Source: Bacillota bacterium
GTDB taxonomy: Bacteria > Bacillota > Clostridia > Oscillospirales > Ruminococcaceae
Direction of reading: 5' to 3'
Length of the DNA stretch: 10,028 nucleotides
Assembly (NCBI GenBank): GCA_023395695.1
Contig: JAEWYJ010000010.1
Location: 1-10,028 of the forward strand
Part shown: positions 5,352-10,028 of the stretch, one piece after another
Position numbering within the stretch: position 1 is the first letter of the stretch
Layout: every line of letters begins with the position of its first letter
The notes under the pieces: model-generated
The model's input: only the letters and a program-made list of their open reading frames with translations
Told to the model about the DNA's origin: nothing
The model's database searches: none
Translations under genes and position numbers: made by a program

Positions 5352-5984
5352 CTAAAGCGTCTTGTTGTTCCAGCCGGTGAGATCCACGTTGCGCGATTTC
5401 CATTCGCCGTTGGCGCCCATGATACGCTCGCCGTTGCGGTCGGTGATATACTCCTTTTTGGACTTCGTTTTCCACCACACGCCGGATTTTGTCATGGGCC
5501 GCATGGTAAGCATGATATGCACATGCGGGTTGTGGTCCTCGCCGTTTTTATCTTTGGCGTGGTAGGCGATGTCCGCGCACATGCCCTTGGCCACAAAATT
5601 CTTTTGCACAAATTCGCGTACGAGAGCAATGTTTTCTTCCCGGGTAAATTCGCCGGGCAGGGCAATGCGCAGCTCACGGGAAAGCTGGGCGTTGCTCTGA
5701 CGTTCGGTCTGCTCCACGGCGTTCCAGAGCGTCTGCCGGTCGTGATAGCGGCCGGGCGCGTTTTCGGACAGCATAATTTCAGTATGGATGACCCCTCCTT
5801 TGCGGGTATAGTCGTAGACGACACCGGTGCGCTCATCGACGAGGCGCGCGCCGGCGCGGTAGGCCGCTGCCGCGACAGAGGTTGAACGCCGGCTGGCGGC
5901 CTTCTCCGACACAGATCCGTTCTGATTCATCCTGATACTTTTGCCGCGGCCGATGATCTGGCCGTGAAAGCTGTATAATGCCAT
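5352..5984 (-). CDS. mobA: MobA/MobL (MOBQ) relaxase, catalytic domain, ends at in-frame TAG
   Basis: This is the nicking domain of a plasmid/ICE relaxase, which cleaves one strand at oriT and stays covalently bound to the 5' end during transfer. The MobA/MobL pattern is clear: MALYSFHGQIIGR at the start, SVAAAAYRAG with Tyr42 at the usual catalytic position, DYTRKGGVIHTEIMLSENAP (residues 58-77), and the metal-binding cluster YHAKDKNGEDHNPHVHIML with His142, His151, His154 and His156. The start should be ATG at 5984 because GGAGGTG (5991-5997) sits 6 bases before it; an upstream in-frame GTG at 5993 is part of that binding site. The frame stops at TAG (5352-5354) after 210 residues, yet continues open for 433 more codons, so the full gene would be about 644 aa. 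The catalytic residues are intact. Confidence 0.9.
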   Translation of the reverse strand: MALYSFHGQIIGRGKSIRMNQNGSVSEKAASRRSTSVAAAAYRAGARLVDERTGVVYDYTRKGGVIHTEIMLSENAPGRYHDRQTLWNAVEQTERQSNAQLSRELRIALPGEFTREENIALVREFVQKNFVAKGMCADIAYHAKDKNGEDHNPHVHIMLTMRPMTKSGVWWKTKSKKEYITDRNGERIMGANGEWKSRNVDLTGWNNKTL

Positions 5985-6097
5985 GCGCTCCACCTCCTTC
6001 CGGGCGTTCTTAACACCATGATAGAAGATTTCGGCGGCGGGTTACAGGTGGTTTGGGTGTAGAAAAAACAAGAAATTCCGGCGGCCTTTTTGGCGCA

Positions 6098-6141
6098 CGG
6101 AAAGCCTTGACAATATGAGACTCACAATTTTCCGGTAAATG
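6098..6141. other. Candidate oriT near the relaxase gene
   Basis: CCGGTAAATG (6132-6141) resembles the nic-proximal core of RSF1010/R1162-type MOBQ origins as I remember it (CCGGTAA[A/G]TGCGCC). The bases after it (TCGAACC) do not match. A short inverted repeat, CGGAAA (6098-6103) and TTTCCG (6129-6134), precedes it. The location just upstream of a MOBQ relaxase is right. The match is short and could be chance. Confidence 0.25.
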
Positions 6142-6155
6142 TCGAACCATGTTAA

Positions 6156-6184
6156 TTGCGGTCCAATAAAATATGTGGTAAAAT
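6156..6184 (+). promoter_or_regulatory. Putative promoter of the GNAT-fusion gene
   Basis: TTGCGG (6156-6161), a 17-base spacer, and TAAAAT (6179-6184) lie 36 bp before the ATG. The layout is the same as that of the promoter proposed for the XRE gene (TTGCTT, 17 bases, TAAAAT). Confidence 0.45.
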
Positions 6185-6220
6185 TTTCTTAATAAATGCT
6201 GAACTGAGGTGATTGACTGT

Positions 6221-7306
6221 ATGGCTGGAAAATTTACTCAAAAGCCATTTTCTGAAATCAATTTAGAAGATCCATTATTCGATTCACTTAAATGCGATTA
6301 CCCGGATTTTTCAGATTGGTTTTACCGAAAATCTACTGAAGGGCGCAAAGCAATTGTATTTAACGATGAGCAAGGGCTTGGAGCCTTTGTTGCATTAAAA
6401 AGGGAGCATGAACCGATATCCACGATTGAAGGCAGCTTGCCTCAAGCACCTCGCGTCAAAATATGTACTTTGTGTCTTGCGGAACGTTTCAGGGGGCAAC
6501 GTTTAGGTGAAGGGGCTATAGGTTTAGTACTATGGCAATGGCAAAAATCCAAACAAGAAGAAATATATGTTACCGTTTTTCCAAAGCATAGTGAATTAAT
6601 TCAACAATTAGAGAGATTTGGTTTTATATTAGCCGGACATAATCACAACGGTGAAGGAGTTTATCTCAGAAGCCGAACAGCCGTGGATTATTCTGACCCA
6701 TTTAAATCATTTCCTTTTATATCTCCTAAGTTTGCAAAGGGTGGATACCTTATTGTGCGAGATAGCTATCACGACACACTCTTTCCCTATTCTGAATTAA
6801 AAAACACCACACAACAACAACTTGCGATTGATGCTGCAAATGGCGTCTCAAAAGTCTATGTCGGTAATGCGTGGCAAGTTCATTATCAAATTGGAGAACC
6901 CATATTTATTTATAGACAGTATTCCGGAGCAACAGGAAAGCGTTATAAGTCTTGCGTGACCTCATACTGTGTGGCTACAAATATCATTTATGTAAAACGC
7001 AATGGAATGCCTTTAATGACATACCCAGAATTCTGCAATGCCATAGGCAACAAATCTGTTTTTAACCAAAAAGATTTGCATGATAAATACACCGAAGATA
7101 AAAACTTAACCGTTATTCATCTTCTTTATTATGGATATTTTGGCGCTGGCAACAATGTGAATTTAGATTGGCTTGATAATAACGGACTCTGGAGCCCTAA
7201 AGGCAGCGATATATACCCCGCTAATTTACAGCTTACACCGCAACAATCTTTAACTATATTCGAAGCAGCAGGAGCTGATATTAATAATATATTTTTGGAT
7301 GAATAA
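6221..7306 (+). CDS. GNAT-fold acetyltransferase with C-terminal extension (possible PUA/ASCH-like domain)
   Basis: A 361-aa cytoplasmic protein. Residues about 40-150 look like a GNAT N-acetyltransferase: a central strand RVKICTLCLAERFRG is followed by the acetyl-CoA loop QRLGEG (93-98, pattern Q/RxxGxG) and its helix, then a strand (EIYVTVF) and helix (HSELIQQLERFGF), the usual GNAT motif A/B order. Residues about 165-361 form a second domain with GGYLIVRDSYHDTLF, KVYVGNAWQVHYQIGEPIFIY and KSCVTSYCVATN. The strand-rich IGEPIFIYR...CVTSYCVA layout is reminiscent of PUA-like folds, including ASCH and EVE. That is inference. The start is ATG at 6221 with GAGGTGA (6206-6212) at 8 bases; a GTG at 6209 lies in that site. 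It is followed at 102 bp by an XRE regulator and an ASCH protein, suggesting an acetyltransferase toxin or RNA-targeting effector. AT-rich composition suggests recent acquisition. Confidence 0.7.
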   Translation: MAGKFTQKPFSEINLEDPLFDSLKCDYPDFSDWFYRKSTEGRKAIVFNDEQGLGAFVALKREHEPISTIEGSLPQAPRVKICTLCLAERFRGQRLGEGAIGLVLWQWQKSKQEEIYVTVFPKHSELIQQLERFGFILAGHNHNGEGVYLRSRTAVDYSDPFKSFPFISPKFAKGGYLIVRDSYHDTLFPYSELKNTTQQQLAIDAANGVSKVYVGNAWQVHYQIGEPIFIYRQYSGATGKRYKSCVTSYCVATNIIYVKRNGMPLMTYPEFCNAIGNKSVFNQKDLHDKYTEDKNLTVIHLLYYGYFGAGNNVNLDWLDNNGLWSPKGSDIYPANLQLTPQQSLTIFEAAGADINNIFLDE

Positions 7307-7336
7307 AGACTTGATCCCATTTTGAGATGATATTTC

Positions 7337-7382
7337 TTGCTTTGAATTTAATATTATGATAAAATTAGCTATATAGCTAATT
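7337..7382 (+). promoter_or_regulatory. Promoter with overlapping 20-bp palindromic operator
   Basis: TTGCTT (7337-7342), 17 bases, and TAAAAT (7360-7365) form a likely promoter. A perfect palindrome, AATTAGCTATATAGCTAATT (7363-7382), covers the -10 box and start point. A further related half-site, TTAGTTAATTAG, follows (7381-7392). This layout fits autorepression by the XRE protein encoded 17 bp beyond it. Confidence 0.7.
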
Positions 7383-7408
7383 AGTTAATTAGTAAAAGGA
7401 GGGCAGCA

Positions 7409-7741
7409 ATGACGTTTGGAAGCTATTTGCGCAGAATGCGCGGGTTGAGAAAGCTTAGGCAGGAAGATTTAGCATCTAAAATTGGAGTATCAACCGTATA
7501 TATATGCGACATAGAAAAAAATCGTCGCTATCCCCCGAGTCTGGAAAAATTACGTACATGGGCTGCTCAACTAAATTTATCGAAAGAAGAAGCGGCAGAG
7601 TTTTTTGACTTGGCGGGAGACTCGCGTGAAAGTGCTCCGCCGGACATCATGGAGTATTTGAGCAGAAATCCTGCCGCGAGAGAGGCAATACGTCGAGTTA
7701 TGGACAAGAGTGTCAAATATGACTGGGACACGATAGCTTAA
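7409..7741 (+). CDS. XRE-family helix-turn-helix regulator, 110 aa
   Basis: A short transcription regulator. The helix-turn-helix spans about residues 5-55: FGSYLRRMRGLRKLRQEDLASKIG with recognition helix VSTVYICDIEKNRRYP, then SLEKLRTWAAQLNL, the normal fourth and fifth helices of Cro/CI-like domains. The remaining 50 residues contain an acidic, helical C-terminal arm (EEAAEFFDLAG, SRNPAAREAIRRVM) that may mediate dimerisation or toxin binding. ATG at 7409 has AAAGGAGGG at ideal spacing. The perfect palindrome over its promoter points to autoregulation. It is followed by the ASCH gene after 16 nt and stands between the GNAT protein and the ASCH protein, so it is likely the regulator, and possibly the antitoxin, of that cassette. 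Confidence 0.88.
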   Translation: MTFGSYLRRMRGLRKLRQEDLASKIGVSTVYICDIEKNRRYPPSLEKLRTWAAQLNLSKEEAAEFFDLAGDSRESAPPDIMEYLSRNPAAREAIRRVMDKSVKYDWDTIA

Positions 7742-7757
7742 ATATAGGAGGATTATT

Positions 7758-8135
7758 ATGTGCAAATTATTAATGTCTATTAATCCAGAGCACGTTGATA
7801 ATATTATGGCAGGAGAAAAAAAGTTTGAATTTCGAAAAAGAAAATGCAAAGAAAAAATAGACGGCATACTAATTTATTCAACTGCTCCGGTAATGAAGAT
7901 TGTAGGCGAAGTTGAGGTAACAGGTATTGTCGAAGGTTCTCCTCAAAATGTTTGGAATAGTACCAAATACGCTGCGGGAATTGACAAAGATTTCTTCGAT
8001 AAATATTATGATGGTAGCGAAAACGCATTTGCTTACGCTCTGGGCAGCATCAAAAAGTATTTTAAACCTATGGAATTAGCGGATTTTGGCATTAAATATG
8101 CGCCGCAATCGTATGTATATGTCCGCGACAGATAA
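7758..8135 (+). CDS. ASCH-domain protein, 125 aa
   Basis: A single ASCH domain, a PUA-related beta-barrel fold thought to bind RNA or modified nucleotides. The family signature GxKxxExR is exact at residues 19-26 (GEKKFEFR). The typical following parts are also present: a short strand DGILIYSTAPVMKIVGEVEV (residues 35-54), a helical insert VWNSTKYAAGIDKDFFDKYYDG, and the closing strands YALGSIKKYFKPMELADFGIKYAPQSYVYV. The protein is full length for the compact ASCH group. TAGGAGGA lies about 8 bases before ATG 7758, and the gene starts 16 nt after the XRE stop. ASCH proteins have been proposed to act in RNA processing or as transcription coactivators. In this cassette an RNA-binding effector or specificity partner for the GNAT protein is plausible but unproven. 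Confidence 0.85.
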   Translation: MCKLLMSINPEHVDNIMAGEKKFEFRKRKCKEKIDGILIYSTAPVMKIVGEVEVTGIVEGSPQNVWNSTKYAAGIDKDFFDKYYDGSENAFAYALGSIKKYFKPMELADFGIKYAPQSYVYVRDR

Positions 8136-8160
8136 CGTTTTCGCTTTAATGGAGAGAACT

Positions 8161-8343
8161 ATGAATGAAGATGAAATTCAGCGAGTGTTAGCTTTTGTGC
8201 AGTTCAATATGGCCTGTGAGGGTTTTGAGCTGACTGAAGAGGACATTGCGACTGGCCGAGAAATCTTGGAGGGTAAAATCACCGGTGATGAAGCTGTGAA
8301 GCATTATATTGAAAAGCACAGCTTGGAAACTACCGGTAAATAA
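8161..8343 (+). CDS. VbhA-like antitoxin of the downstream Fic protein, 60 aa
   Basis: A small helical protein that fits the VbhA antitoxin family, which binds Fic domains and inserts an inhibitory glutamate near the ATP site. The body is the usual three helices: EIQRVLAFVQFNMACEGF, TEEDIATGREILEG and TGDEAVKHYIEKH. The inhibitory motif [S/T]xxxE[G/N] reads NMACEG (residues 16-21), so Glu20-Gly21 are kept but Ser/Thr is replaced by Asn16. ATG at 8161 is chosen because GGAGAG (8151-8156) lies just upstream; longer in-frame starts would overlap the ASCH gene. It sits 25 nt after ASCH and 21 nt before fic, as expected for an antitoxin-first pair. Confidence 0.75.
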   Translation: MNEDEIQRVLAFVQFNMACEGFELTEEDIATGREILEGKITGDEAVKHYIEKHSLETTGK

Positions 8344-8364
8344 GACTTAAAGGGGGAAAAGGAG

Positions 8365-9120
8365 ATGACACGCGAGCAATGCTTGTTTCTGGCCAAAAAG
8401 CTCTATGTGGAGCTGGTATATAACACCGCCTATATCGAGGGTGTCAACGTAACCTTTCCGCAGACACAGACGATCATAGACGGCGGCATCGTCAACGACA
8501 TGCCCATCAATGACATTCAAACTGTCCTGAACCTGCGAGATGGCTGGAAATTTGTACTCAACTCCATTGACACGCCGCTGACGCTGGATTACATTTGCAA
8601 GGTTAATGAACACGTTTCTCGAAACGAAAGCTTGGAGTGGGGCGTTCTGCGCACCGGCGTCGTCGGAATCAGCGGCACAGATTATCTGCCGCCGGTGCCG
8701 CAGTGTGAAGCGGTAGAGCAAGCAATTGCCCATATCAATAGCATATCCGACCCAACCGAGCGCGCAATGGAATATTTCTGCTACGCGGTGCGCAGCCAGC
8801 TTTTCTGGGATGGCAACAAGCGCACTTCCACCATGGTGGCCAGTAAGATATTAATTGAGAATTCCGTCGGCGTCCTGACCATAGATGCCAAAAACGCGCT
8901 GCGTTTTAACGATGGGCTGAACCTCTACTATAACACCGCAGATAAAACACTGCTGATTGATGCGCTGAAAGGCTGCGTCAAGACGATGGATTTTCAGCCG
9001 GAACGGACAAACATCAAGGATAAGCTAGCGGCGGCGAGGCTCGAAGCCGACCGGCTCAATACTGAGCGCACAGCCGGTCGGGGCACTATTGAGCCTAACA
9101 AGTACGACAGGGGACGCTGA
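8365..9120 (+). CDS. Fic/DOC-family protein with altered active-site motif, 251 aa
   Basis: Fic proteins usually transfer AMP (or other NMP/phosphate groups) to hydroxyl side chains of target proteins. The Fic fold is clear: NTAYIEGVNVTFPQTQTIIDG (20-40), a helical core with TLDYICKVNEHVSRNESLEWG-VLRTG, and the loop QLFWDGNKRTST at 145-156. Compared with the canonical HxFx[D/E]GN[G/K]RxxR, the catalytic His is Gln145 and the last Arg is Thr156; F147, D149, G150, N151 and R153 are kept. TAYIEG (21-26) matches the class II self-inhibitory motif [S/T]xxxE[G/N], so the protein may carry its own brake as well as the VbhA-like partner. The tail (about 210-251) is charged and linker-like. ATG 8365 follows AGGGGGAAAAGGAG. 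It ends 1 nt before the next ATG. I recall similar Gln variants in Firmicutes but cannot verify them. Confidence 0.85.
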   Translation: MTREQCLFLAKKLYVELVYNTAYIEGVNVTFPQTQTIIDGGIVNDMPINDIQTVLNLRDGWKFVLNSIDTPLTLDYICKVNEHVSRNESLEWGVLRTGVVGISGTDYLPPVPQCEAVEQAIAHINSISDPTERAMEYFCYAVRSQLFWDGNKRTSTMVASKILIENSVGVLTIDAKNALRFNDGLNLYYNTADKTLLIDALKGCVKTMDFQPERTNIKDKLAAARLEADRLNTERTAGRGTIEPNKYDRGR

Positions 9121-9121
9121 C

Positions 9122-9445
9122 ATGGGCGAACGCATAAAAGACCGGATGAACCGGCTGTACAAGGAATATTTGGAACAGCAACAGGCCGCCGCTATGCCGA
9201 CGACGCCGACAGCATTCTCCGCTGCGCCCGCAACGGCGGTAGCGCCGAAGGCATCTGCCAATCGAGAAAATATCGACGCCCCGGCCAGCGCGGATGAGCT
9301 GCGCCGGGCCCGGACGCACCGGCTTGTCCAAGTGGGGGCTATCTGCGACCAGTACATGGGTACCCGTGACCTGACGCCCGATCAGGTCATCACGCTGCTA
9401 AGCCGGATCAGCAAGCTGGAAAACGTGCAGGAGATCATCGGCTGA
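9122..9445 (+). CDS. DUF3847-like protein, possible relaxosome accessory, 107 aa
   Basis: The N-terminus is helical and charged (GERIKDRMNRLYKEYLEQQQ), then comes a low-complexity Ala/Pro/Thr linker (about 23-50), then a conserved-looking C-terminal half: ELRRARTHRLVQVGAICDQYMG (given as a motif by ARTHRL-x-x-x-GAI), LTPDQVITLLSRI. The KARTHRL-x-x-x-GA pattern and the trailing LT-x-x-QV-x-x-LL helix match what I remember of DUF3847 proteins, which sit next to MobA/MobL relaxases in clostridial elements and may help assemble the relaxosome. The assignment is from memory. ATG 9122 is 1 nt after the fic TGA and has GGGGA ahead, so the gene is translationally coupled to fic. A longer start at 9089 would run inside fic and lacks a binding site. 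Confidence 0.55.
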   Translation: MGERIKDRMNRLYKEYLEQQQAAAMPTTPTAFSAAPATAVAPKASANRENIDAPASADELRRARTHRLVQVGAICDQYMGTRDLTPDQVITLLSRISKLENVQEIIG

Positions 9446-9468
9446 ACACTGGAAGTGAATGTTTTGGC

Positions 9469-9513
9469 CGCGCTTTTTCAAAAGCGCGCGGATTCCAAAG
9501 GCGGTGCCTTTGG
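9469..9513 (+). repeat. Two adjacent hairpins after the DUF3847-like gene
   Basis: CGCGCTTTT (9469-9477) pairs with AAAAGCGCG (9480-9488). Six bases later CCAAAGGC (9495-9502) pairs perfectly with GCCTTTGG (9506-9513) across GGT. Neither is followed by a T tract. They could slow or process the plus-strand transcript before the terminator at 9559. Confidence 0.55.
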
Positions 9514-9550
9514 CGGCTCTCCAAAATCCCAAACGATTGCGATTATGCCG

Positions 9551-9593
9551 AAAGAAAAAACGCCCGTCCGCTTTTTCAGCGGACAGGCGTTTT
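9551..9593 (-). terminator. Strong terminator of the coiled-coil gene, possibly bidirectional
   Basis: AACGCC-C-GTCCGCT (9559-9572) pairs with AGCGGAC-A-GGCGTT (9578-9592) with one internal mismatch. On the minus strand it is followed by a T-rich run (complement of AAAGAAAAAA, 9551-9560), so it primarily ends the minus-strand gene 12 bp away. The plus strand has GTTTTAC and may be partly terminated too. Confidence 0.85.
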
Positions 9594-9604
9594 ACATACT
9601 GGAC

Positions 9605-10028
9605 TTACAGCTTTTTGACGGCTGCGGTGAGCACGGTTTTCAGCGCGGCTCTGAGCTTGGCGGCAGTTTCCTTATCCTCGGCCTTTTCCATTTTGAGCAC
9701 CAAGCCGCTAAGCTTATTAATACCGGCCTGTAAATCCTCAAAATAAACGGCGAAAGCGGTAGCGTCGGTGTTGGCCAATTTCAGCTTCTTATCCAGTTCG
9801 GCGGCTTTGGCCTGTGCCGCTTTGAGTTCAGCAGCAGCGGCGGCATCCTCGGCCTGCGCCTTTTTCAGCTTTTCCTCAAGCGCCGCCAGCTTTTTCTTTT
9901 CGGCGGCAATCGCCTTGTCGGAAGCGGCTTTTGCGGTTTCCTTGGCCTTTTGCAGCTTTTCCTCAAGTTCGGCCACCTTCTTTTTTTCGGCGGCAATTGC
10001 CTTTTCGGCATCCGCATTGCCGCTGCCC
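9605..10028 (-). CDS. Coiled-coil protein, C-terminal part (runs off right edge)
   Basis: At least 141 residues of an open frame that enters from the right edge and stops at TAA (9605-9607). Almost all of it is Ala/Lys/Glu-rich coiled coil, including a 29-residue internal duplication with the recurring core KAIAAEKKK[V/L]A-x-LEEKL-x-KA. The last 50 residues are a distinct helical end: TDATAFAVYFEDLQAGINKL, then EKAEDKETAAKLRAALKTVL. A similar end (AFxVYFxxxQ...KAxKLRAAL) is something I associate with ParB-N-domain or other long coiled-coil proteins of clostridial mobile elements. That is a low-confidence memory, and the defining N-terminal domain is outside the window. A strong terminator follows directly. 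Confidence 0.7.
   Translation of the reverse strand, partial: GSGNADAEKAIAAEKKKVAELEEKLQKAKETAKAASDKAIAAEKKKLAALEEKLKKAQAEDAAAAAELKAAQAKAAELDKKLKLANTDATAFAVYFEDLQAGINKLSGLVLKMEKAEDKETAAKLRAALKTVLTAAVKKL

Noticed and set aside
5352..5354. Genome-wide amber recoding (for example pyrrolysine or an alternative code)
   Set aside because: TAG at 2831-2833 is a natural stop whose downstream frame runs through a terminator, and most other genes end in TAA or TGA. Only local readthrough remains possible.
5985..5993. GTG at 5993 as relaxase start
   Set aside because: The GTG lies inside the GGAGGTG binding site, which is ideally spaced for ATG 5984, the usual MALY start of the family.
6209..6220. GTG at 6209 as start of the GNAT gene
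   Set aside because: It is part of the GAGGTGA binding site that serves ATG 6221.
8086..8160. Longer start for the antitoxin gene at 8086
   Set aside because: It would overlap the ASCH gene by 50 bp and add residues unlike VbhA proteins. GGAGAG supports ATG 8161.
8347..8733. Minus-strand ORF inside fic
   Set aside because: Shadow of a strongly supported coding frame, with no start signal.
9455..9746. Plus-strand ORFs after the DUF3847-like gene
   Set aside because: They cross the terminator hairpins and are antisense to the coiled-coil gene.

Overview
The window looks like a Firmicutes chromosome, most likely a gut Clostridia / Oscillospiraceae-type bacterium, with an integrated mobilizable or conjugative element. 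The evidence is strong GGAGG ribosome binding sites, TTGACA/TATAAT-type promoters, a host-like galE, and a MobA/MobL relaxase with accessory genes typical of clostridial integrative elements. I have no search results, so the taxonomic placement is inference.

Positions 1-2020 look like host backbone. They hold the N-terminal end of galE (minus), a metallo-beta-lactamase-fold hydrolase of the dihydropterin-synthase-like group (plus), an unrecognised 181-aa protein (minus, overlapping the hydrolase by 4 bp tail to tail), and a tRNA-Gln(CUG) gene with its own promoter. The tRNA is a natural candidate for the integration point.

Positions 2020-2620 hold no protein gene but are rich in structure: two copies of a 43-bp motif (41/43 identical) inside similar RNA-like folds, a perfect 14-bp hairpin between them, and a strong terminator at the end. 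Positions 2624-2833 encode a small protein resembling the transposon-transfer assisting family.

Positions 2884-5984 form one minus-strand block. A MOBQ-type relaxase is interrupted by an in-frame TAG (5352-5354) and followed by a tightly packed AT-rich trio of small genes, two of them for membrane proteins. A possible oriT lies just upstream of the relaxase.

Positions 6221-9445 read on the plus strand and carry two adjacent toxin-antitoxin-like cassettes: (i) a GNAT acetyltransferase with a long C-terminal extension, an XRE regulator with a perfect 20-bp palindrome over its promoter, and an ASCH-domain protein; (ii) a VbhA-like antitoxin and a Fic protein whose catalytic His is Gln. A DUF3847-like protein, possibly a relaxosome accessory, ends the block. 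A strong terminator separates this from the C-terminal end of a coiled-coil protein (minus) that runs off the right edge.

Most unusual items: the duplicated structured RNA motif, the GNAT/XRE/ASCH cassette, the Fic protein lacking canonical catalytic residues, and the amber-split relaxase.
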